From the NCBI GenBank assembly GCA_030512335.1, contig JAULSU010000004.1, positions 4,588,001 through 4,652,000 of the forward strand: a DNA stretch of 64,000 bases, in the 5' to 3' direction. The stretch is from Immersiella caudata (lineage: Eukaryota; Ascomycota; Sordariomycetes; Sordariales; Lasiosphaeriaceae). The notes under the pieces are model-generated. The model was not told where the DNA came from. It did no database searches and saw only the letters and a program-made list of their open reading frames with translations. Within the stretch, counting starts at the first letter, position 1, and every line of letters starts with the position of its first letter. Positions 57,082-64,000 of this stretch are shown here, piece by piece. The position numbers were made by a program, and so were the translations under genes.

Positions 57082-59956
57082 TCAAGGCTCATGAAACTCG
57101 TCCAAATCTGTCACCTCCTCGTAGCCCCTACCCCTTTTCCACGCCGCATTCCAGGCCACCAAGTACTGCACCACTCCTACAACAGCAAACAACAGCCGTC
57201 TCCTGAGTCCAGGGATAACAACAACCAAAACAACAGAAAACGCAGCCATCCCAAACAAAGATAGTCCCACCCCGGGTGACGACCCCGAGGCCTCCCCTCC
57301 CTCTTCCTCGAACTCTAGCCCCATCAGCAAGATGACCGTTGCCGTCCACCCCGTGAACGCCCTACTTCTACTCCCCTCACCTGTCACATCCGAATATTGC
57401 TCCCAGAAAAAACCCGTCTTCTCCCAGCTATCGTAAACAGTTCTTACAACCCTCTCTCTCAACTCGGCCGCTAGCGTCAACGCCCTCGCTCGAACTACCT
57501 TTGGTCCCTTTTTGGACAAACCCACATCCCTGAGCCTCAGCACAGCTAGGACATTGAGATTCACCCATATCGCGCCACGCCAGTATTCTTCATCTTTTCC
57601 GTAGCTTTCGTCTTTCTTGCTTAGACTTCGTAATCCGTGTGGAGACCAGAGCTTCTCTGGGTCCGAGATGAGATCGAGCAGGGCGGGGAGGTTTGGGTGG
57701 TCTGCGTCCATGAAGCCGAGCAGGAGGGGGAAGAGAGAGAGGTAGCCTTCGTGGCAGATGTATGTGTATTTGCCGTCTTGGATGGTGCTATCGCAATATG
57801 TCTTGCGGGTTGGATCCCAGTGGAGGGCGTTGAGGTTTTGCTTGACGGCGCCGAGGTGTGAGGCGTAGGTTTCTGCGGAGGCTGTGTCGTTGAGATAGCG
57901 GGCGAGCTGTTGGAGGGCGGAGGCGGAAGCGCCGACCCAGGCGAGTGCGTCGAGGTGGAGTTCTCCAGGATGAGGAGGGTCCGCGCGGGGGTAGTCATCT
58001 AGACCGCTGGTGAGGGTGTGTTTTGGGGTTCGGCCACGCCACCGGAAGCCCATATCAGGGGCTGCGGACGAGGGGCGTGGATAGGCGGTGAAGTTGCCGG
58101 ATTGGGTGCGGCAGAACCAGTTGTAGTGGCGGGCGAGGAGAGGATAGATGGTCCCGAGCATGGCGGAAGCTTCGTCGCGGGAAGAAACGTAGGTTGAATG
58201 GTGGCCATGATAAGGCGAAGCGCCGGTTAGCTTGGATATGATGATGGGAACGAGAAGGGCGAGGGTAGGAGGGTTGGCATAGTGCGGGTATTGGACTTGG
58301 AATTCCGAGGGAACACGACTGCGAGCTTCGGGCCCCAGGATTTGCTCCCGTCCAATCCAGCCGTCATCATCCATGAGGTTGAGCCAGCTTTCAAGGACGG
58401 AAACAGCCAGGTCGAGGTCCCACTCAACTACGGGGAGGAGGTGGAATCCCTCATCCCATAAAAATCCCCGAGGGAAAAAGGGGCGGGAGGGCGTGTAGGA
58501 GAGGAGAGTTTTAGGAGAGGTGGTTGTGATCTCCGCGCGCGACATGGCTGACGCTGCCTTGGTCCAAAAGTCGACATCAATCTCCTGATACTCGGTTGCG
58601 TTAGAGTAATCAACCTTGGTGTCTCCGCGGAAGAAGCCTAAGCCTCCTAGGAGGTTGGAAAGAATCTCCTGGGCAAATCGTGTATGCGTTTCCTGTTGAA
58701 AAGGGGGCGCTCTCGGAAAGACAGCATCCAGGGTCCTCGGAAAGGAGGAGCGGAGGGACCTGATTCCTGACTCAACTGCGTTTCCTGCCCGCTCCAGTGA
58801 TCAGCATGTTGAACAAATGGCTGACAAGGGGACCATGTTTTTTGGGCTTACCATCCAGAACAGATGTGTCATTCGTGCGGTAAGTGAAGGTCACCTCAAA
58901 TGCCCCTTCAAATACGAGATGCACAAAGTGCATATTTCCAACACCTGGCGCATCTTCGACCATGACTTGATTCCCAGTGGTGACCTTGACTTGGTCTGCA
59001 AATACGGCTGCGGAAGAGTCAGTATCGAAATGCCAGGCTTGACATCTAGGACTTACCTTTGGCCTGCCAGATCATCTCCTCTGGAACCTGGATGCTTTTC
59101 ACGGCAGCACCAAGTAACAAACTGTTCTTTGCATCCCCGTGGACTTGAAGACCAAAGGTGCCAAGAGCAGGGATATCTCCCTGGCAATTCGCGTAGACGT
59201 CATTCTTGTCCTTCTCCTGGCTGCCACAGGTGAGAGTCTGTCCCTCCTCCGAATCTGCCCTCTCGACTGCTACGTGGAGGATGACCGATGTCTTCACCTT
59301 GGGAGACTCCAGCTTAGGGCCCCCCACGATGCGAGCAGCCCAACTGCCTCCATCCTCGGACTTGATGAAATCGGTGGTCAGGTCGAGTTGAAGTTCTACA
59401 TCGTGAAGGGTTTGAGAGCCACCAGTTCGGGTATCGTAAATGGTCCAGCCATATCCCCGCATTCCGTCATTTTGCTCGCAGGTGTCCCGGAGGGCTTGAG
59501 ATAGGCACTGTCAGAATATGCTCTGGTCAGTTCCAGGTTGCAACTGCAGCAGAACTCACTGCTCAGCATCCCTGCTTGGTTGTCGCCGCTTGCCCACATC
59601 AAGCCCGTGAGGAGAGTCTCTGGGACCTGAGGTCGTACTCCGAAATACAAGTTCGGTCGGTATGGGCCCCATGTCTGCCACGTTGGCCTGGCCATTGGCG
59701 AGTCGGAAATGCTGGGTGGCGGATTCAGGCTCGACGCATTAGCAAGCTCAGCCAAGGCAACGACGAAAAGGAAGCACAGCAACATGAAGGCGCCGGGAGC
59801 GAAAAATTGAGGGTAAAACTGCAGCCACGCCCTCATAAGACGCCAGCTGACTGCAGGTATCGCCAGGAGGGATGAACAACCCAGCACCAGCGAGCTGGTC
59901 GAGTTTCGCACGCATGGCGTGTGAGGGGGTTTCGCGAGTTGCTTGGTTGGTTCCAA
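57082..59956 (-). CDS. CWH41: mannosyl-oligosaccharide alpha-glucosidase I (GH63), 897 aa, with extra C-terminal membrane segment
   Basis: Four exons: 59956-59560, 59494-59057, 59007-58852 and 58784-57082; introns are 65, 49 and 67 bp. The first join restores LSTLRDTCEQNDGMRGYGW. An N-terminal signal anchor (FMLLCFLFVVALAELANA) precedes the beta-rich domain starting WGPYRPNLYFGVRPQVPETL. The catalytic (alpha/alpha)6 barrel includes FPRGFLWDEGFHLLPVVEWD, QYPHYANPPTLALL, GFFWEQYSD and AFTGWTATV. In GH63 the acids in the WDEGF and WEQY motifs are catalytic (family knowledge). The enzyme removes the outermost glucose from the Glc3Man9GlcNAc2 N-glycan in the ER. A Gly/Ser linker after the barrel leads to a second hydrophobic segment (SLFGMAAFSVVLVVVI, then LLFAVVGVVQYLVAW) and a 20-residue acidic tail. 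This is not expected for the type II family member. Confidence 0.93.
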
Positions 59957-60318
59957 GCTCAGCCCGCCTCAGCCCCGAGCCCCCAAGGCAGTTTTTTTAG
60001 CCACTGAGCGCCCAAAAATGGACAATGACCAAGCTGGGGGCCTTTGTTCCCGCCCTGTGCCTGGCAGCGTCGGGTGGCTGCCCAATCACAATGCGCATCG
60101 ATAGTGGGATTCCGATTCCAAGCATCGCGCCTCCAGCGAAATTGACAAAGTCCGATCCTTCCAGTAACGAGAGGCCGACAGCATAATGCTCCCGACCTGG
60201 GTCCAAGGAATCGCTTCAATCCCCCCTTTACCGCCTCCCATGTTCCAGGTTGGAGGCAAGTCCTAGCGATCGTTTGCCATGAACATCACCCTTCACCCAC
60301 CGCATCGCGACGTCGAGG
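59957..60318. promoter_or_regulatory. shared divergent promoter region of GH63 and lectin-like genes
   Basis: The ATGs at 59956 (-) and 60319 (+) are only 362 bp apart, so both promoters share this DNA and may be co-regulated. I see no clear TATA box. Confidence 0.5.
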
Positions 60319-62010
60319 ATGGTCGCAAATCACGGCCAGCCGAGCTTGGGCTACAGCAATCTCGAGGCCGTCACCGCGCACTTGAGACATTCGAACCCCC
60401 AGCACAGCGACGGACTTGAACTTGCCCCTGAGAGCAACCATCATGACTACAGCTATGGCCAGAAGAAGCCCGAGCAAGGTCGGCCATTATTCGACTGTTG
60501 CGGCCGCCCGATCGAGTATCCTCAACCCGAAGGCAAGATCGTCGTCGCCTATGACCCGCCAGAGGTGATAGAGGCAGAGAAAGGCCAGCAACCGGTCGCG
60601 TCCTACAAACAGTCGGCAATATGTGGGATTCGTCGCAAAATGTTCTGGGTCGTCCTGGGATCCGTTGCAGCGTTTTTCGTCGTCGCTGCTGCCGTCGGAG
60701 GAGGTGTCGGAGCATCATTCGCCATGCGCAAGACGGAGGGCTCGTCGGGAAACTCTACCACCACAGGGTCGCCAAATCCCATAAATCCACCCTTCCAAAA
60801 CTTGAGTATTGCTGCGGTCCGCTGGGTGGACAACAGCAGCATTAGCCACTACAGCGTCTATACTCAGTCGATTGTCTCGAGTCAAGTCCGGGTCCTGGAG
60901 TCTGCTTGGGACTCGAGAGGTCAATCTTGGTCAGTCACTCCGATCACCGACGCAGGAGACGGAATTTTCAAGGCCGGGACGCCAATTGCCGCGTCCACTG
61001 GGCACCCGCATTCAAATAAGAGCATAGAACTGGTAAGGGACCCCTGTGATCTTTGTTGTTGGTTTTATTGACGAGGGGCTCACATTGTCTCCCAGGTTAA
61101 AACCGTCTTCTTCGTCCAGCCCGGAGGCAGCATGATGGAGAGACAGTCGCCGTACAAAGAAGTCACTGGGGTCTGGGGTAACGATAACTTCAGTCGGATG
61201 TATGGCACCTCCGCCGCGTCTTCCATCTTCTCGTACTGGTACCAGAACTTTGAGACTCGCTTGCAAATCCTATCAGTTTTCTTCCAGAACCTAGGCGCCA
61301 ACTCCCTGACGGTTGCGCGGTATACCGAGAATGGCGACAGTTGGTTCCCTTGGCTGGACGTCGAGCACAGCATCCCGATCCAGGATGGCTCTCCCATCGT
61401 CGCTGCACCTGTTACCGATGATAAGCCAGATTTAAGGCTGTACATTGGTGGAATCGACGGGAAACTGAAGCAGTATCCATACAATCTGGAGACGAATGTT
61501 CTGGGAAGCGCAGTTGGTGAGTAGCAGCCCGGAAAGTATCCCCCGTTATTCCATAGTCTTGCTGACATGACATGCGGTGCAGACATCGATCTTGACATGT
61601 CGCCGCGCACACCCTTATGCGTCACGATGGAAGATAACCGCAACCGCTTCCGCCAATCACCTTTGCCTGAATGCGCTGAAAGCGGGACATTCCTTACTCA
61701 TCTTCTCCTCTTCGCCTCGCCGAATCGACACTCGCTCTCTTTGGTTTCATGGAACTGCTCGAGCGGGTTCGTCCCGCAACAAAACAGAATCGAGGGACTG
61801 CTGAAGCCAAATCGAACGTACCTCGGTCTTGCCACGACGTCAGCCAGTAGTCTGAGCTTTGCAGACCAGAGGGTGTACGTGCTTTTTGATGAGGGGGCAG
61901 GGCCGCAAGTGGAGGAGTGGGAGGTGCCAGCCAGTGGTGGGACAAACATTGGGGGACCGCCTCAGAATGGGCCGTGGAGACTTCGTGGAGCAGTTCCCAC
62001 GAAACCTTGA
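60319..62010 (+). CDS. single-pass membrane protein with fucose-lectin-like (beta-propeller) ectodomain, 520 aa
   Basis: Three exons: 60319-61032, 61096-61516 and 61583-62010; introns are 63 and 66 bp. The cytosolic N-terminus (about 108 residues) has GLELAPE, a CCGRPIEYP stretch and PPEVIEAEKGQQPVA. One transmembrane helix follows (about 109-131, WVVLGSVAAFFVVAAAVGGGVG), then a Ser/Thr/Asn-rich stalk. The extracellular part shows repeated short blades: AAVRWVDNSSISHYSVYTQ, GVWGNDNFSRMYGTSAASSIF, LRLYIGGIDGKLKQYPYNL and QRVYVLFDEGAGPQVEEWEV. These recall the six-bladed fold of fungal fucose-specific lectins (AAL/AFL type), whose blades carry xxAAxxW and RVYYQ-like motifs. Fucose binding is inference; the key residues are not conserved enough to be sure. 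It shares a promoter region with the GH63 gene. Confidence 0.85.
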
Positions 62011-62973
62011 ATAGCGTATTTGGTTTGCATAGAGCGACAGCGTGCGGAAACTGTTCTCAATTTGGGAAGTACTATAATGCGGACTCCAGGCCTTCAGCAA
62101 CACTTGGTGCCACATCCCATCTGATTGCCCCATACCTAGGTAGGTGCTCTGCGGAGTACGTCCGTAGTCTAAATATCCGGGCGGCTCTCTTCCTAGCCTT
62201 CAGTCATGTACAGTAACCTGGGGTCCAGCCGAGATTTTAGAGCTCGACGGCCGCGACTCACGATCTACCGCGCGCCTTGACAACTGTCGCGTTACTGAAG
62301 CGGAACTCCAGCTTATTCGAGAGCGCGTTGCACAGCTTGGTTTCTTTGGCTGGTGTTTGTGATGGTAAATTTATCTTATGGAAATAACTGAGCCGCTCAA
62401 CGCAGCCAAGCAAGTCGAAGGACTTGTCAACCTTCAGACTTGCAGGTTGGCTGCCATCACGTTCAGGATTGGCCAGAGGGTCCACAAAGCCGTGATGCTG
62501 CGTAACGGAAGTGGTCGATATAGACAGCCAGCCGCGAACTTGGGGCCGCTCCGACCAGCATCCCGGTTCTGGGCCAACTCCGGCCTTATAAACTCAGACT
62601 AAGCGAAGAACAAACGCCATCAGCTTATGATCCTACAATACTGATCCACGAAGGGACATCCACTCTAGAACCCCCTAGACCTTTGCAAATGGGGACTGCG
62701 AAGCAGTAGGGCGCGACAGTAGTGGTCGATGTAGACCGCGAGCCGAGATCTCGGAGATCGGCGGCCACGTCGAATCAGGTATTTGTCGCATGCCTCTACC
62801 ATCGCTCGAGAAAGATCTCTGAATGCCTTCCTTCTTGTCCTTCTGCCAAGTCGAGTGGACCGGCGAATCAACTTCAAAAGTGACCATTTTTGGTTAGCTA
62901 GTTGTCTTTTTCGCGGAGCGGGGCAAGCCGATGACTCGAGTTGACGAGGCTTACGAGAACCAGTTCCTTGGTG
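62011..62973. other. intergenic, no gene recognised
   Basis: Short ORFs only. A ~30-bp motif (GTGGTCGATRTAGAC..GCCAGCCG) occurs at about 62510 and again, diverged, at about 62722. Confidence 0.5.
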
Positions 62974-63327
62974 CTACTGACTGTCACGGCCCGACCCGCT
63001 TGCACAAGGCCCATTGGCACTCGCATCACCTCGCACATCAGGTCTTGGACTGGTTGCTCTTCGAGTGAACAGTCCATCGAAGTTATGGCTCGAGAAATGC
63101 GAAGATTGCAGCGCTACTTCTTCGCGATGGTACCAGTGTATGGGTATGGGCTCCACGTCATGCCATCCTACTCGAGACAGCGTCGCAGGTGAGCTTGCCG
63201 CATTGCCGCTTTCGAGCTCTTGGAATGTCACCTCTTCGTTTCGCCATCGATGGGAAAGGATGGCGTACGGTGGCGGCTCGCCTCCAAAGTACTCGAGCTG
63301 GAGTGTGGTCGTGTTGATCAGCCGCAT
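62974..63327 (-). pseudogene. N-terminal fragment of a HET-domain protein
   Basis: ATG 63327 starts MRLINTTTLQLEYFGGEPPPYAILSHRW, followed by EVTFQELESG. This is the characteristic beginning of HET-domain proteins (MRLLxTxTLxLxEF...YAILSHRWxxxEVxFxDL). After about residue 45 the expected next blocks (WVDTCCIDK, SINSMYxWY) are not found. The frame continues as Arg/Pro/Ser-rich sequence to a stop at 62974, and other frames also contain stops. The rest of the gene has been lost or rearranged, so this is probably a dead fragment. Confidence 0.65.
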
Positions 63328-64000
63328 CTCGGGCGCTTTGCTGTTGTGGTTCTGCTGAACGCGGGAAAGTTGCTCAAATGGGACCAATCACGTGGGTTTC
63401 TCCAGTTCCTGCAGTTGGGCCACGGCAGGTGCTTTACCGCGTTGGTTGGAGGAGCACCTTCCCCGCTCCCTGGATTGAACCAGTACGTGAAAGTAATCCC
63501 CGGTACTGAAGTTCCATATATATGGATGCCTTGGCAGCTGGATATCACAATGGACGGGAAATTCTCACACCAAGAAGAACGGATCAAAAAGTATGCTAGC
63601 GAGGATTTTGTTCCGTCTGAGGTATAAGCTACAGCGATGGCCGGGATCTTGCAGTACAACACCCATGAAAAAATCATCCGAAACCAGTCATCAATAGAGG
63701 ACTACCACACTGACGCCAACTGCTCGTTATTGGAAACCAGACATGGAGGCTTGAGGCTCGGATGCTATTGATTCCAGCCCCAGGTGAGCGACTTGGCTTA
63801 CGCTCTCCCGAAGTGACAACATATGACACCTGGAAAACCAGATCTCGTGAGGGTGGGTCAAAGACCGAACCATCGAGGCTCAAGCCCACGCAACCGACTC
63901 GCCCAGACGGGCTAGGAGCAACTGGGAAGGTGCTTGGGCCACCCGCTGTCCCAGAGCAGGTATATAGGTCATCTGGTCAAGACACCGTTTCAACAGGTGG
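63328..64000. other. right edge, no gene assigned
   Basis: A plus-strand frame near 63480-63627 reads coherently (VIPGTEVPYIWMPWQLDI) but belongs to no family I know and has no clear start. Confidence 0.4.

Noticed and set aside
62500..62760. Two diverged ~30-bp similar motifs as a possible inverted or direct repeat element
   Set aside because: The similarity is short and interrupted, and no ends or duplications can be defined.

Overview
The window is nuclear DNA of a filamentous ascomycete (Pezizomycotina, probably Sordariomycetes). Protein-coding genes have short introns (mostly 49-80 bp) with GT..AG ends and CTNAC/CTAAT-like branch sites. The gene families are typically fungal: 2EXR, HET, NACHT/NLR, a SAT4/PTH11-type rhodopsin protein, a Dal5-type MFS carrier, GH127, GH63 and a Fot1/Pogo transposon. 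Species cannot be named from the sequence alone. All splice models were read by eye; each keeps the reading frame and, where the family is known, restores the family motif across the junction.

Left part (0-24 kb): a possible F-box gene running off the left edge (-); a 705-aa multi-pass membrane protein with signal peptide (-); an MFS anion:cation symporter (+); a 2EXR-domain protein (+) with a 111-bp (AG)n tract 8 nt after its stop; a UDP-glycosyltransferase (-); a membrane-anchored GH127 beta-L-arabinofuranosidase-like enzyme (-); a 736-aa coiled-coil protein (-); the ghost of an ABCC transporter (+); a secreted zinc deaminase (+); a small two-exon gene (+) next to an intron-containing tRNA-Pro (+); and a small secreted eight-cysteine protein (-).

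Middle (24-45 kb): accessory, gene-poor DNA. It holds a frameshifted NACHT/NLR pseudogene, a 1,016-bp internally deleted Fot1/Pogo element with intact terminal inverted repeats and TA duplications, one intact secreted subtilase, a frameshifted HET pseudogene, minisatellites, about 7.7 kb without a convincing gene, and from 41.9 to 44.8 kb an unusual stretch packed with unrelated perfect inverted repeats (6-10 bp arms, mostly 1-9 nt loops), subrepeats and decayed ORFs. I could not assign that stretch to any known element.

Right part (45-64 kb): a return to housekeeping genes: guanylate kinase with a possible mitochondrial leader (-), a small cluster of related short two-helix membrane genes (-; one sound, two doubtful), a SAT4/rhodopsin-type seven-helix protein (-), a flavin monooxygenase (+), alpha-glucosidase I (GH63, -) divergently paired with a single-pass membrane protein carrying a fucose-lectin-like domain (+), and a truncated HET fragment (-) near the right edge.

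Two themes stand out. One is cell-surface and glycan chemistry (GH127, UGT, GH63, lectin-like protein, subtilase). The other is a graveyard of self/non-self and transport genes (NLR, two HETs, ABCC) around transposon and repeat DNA.
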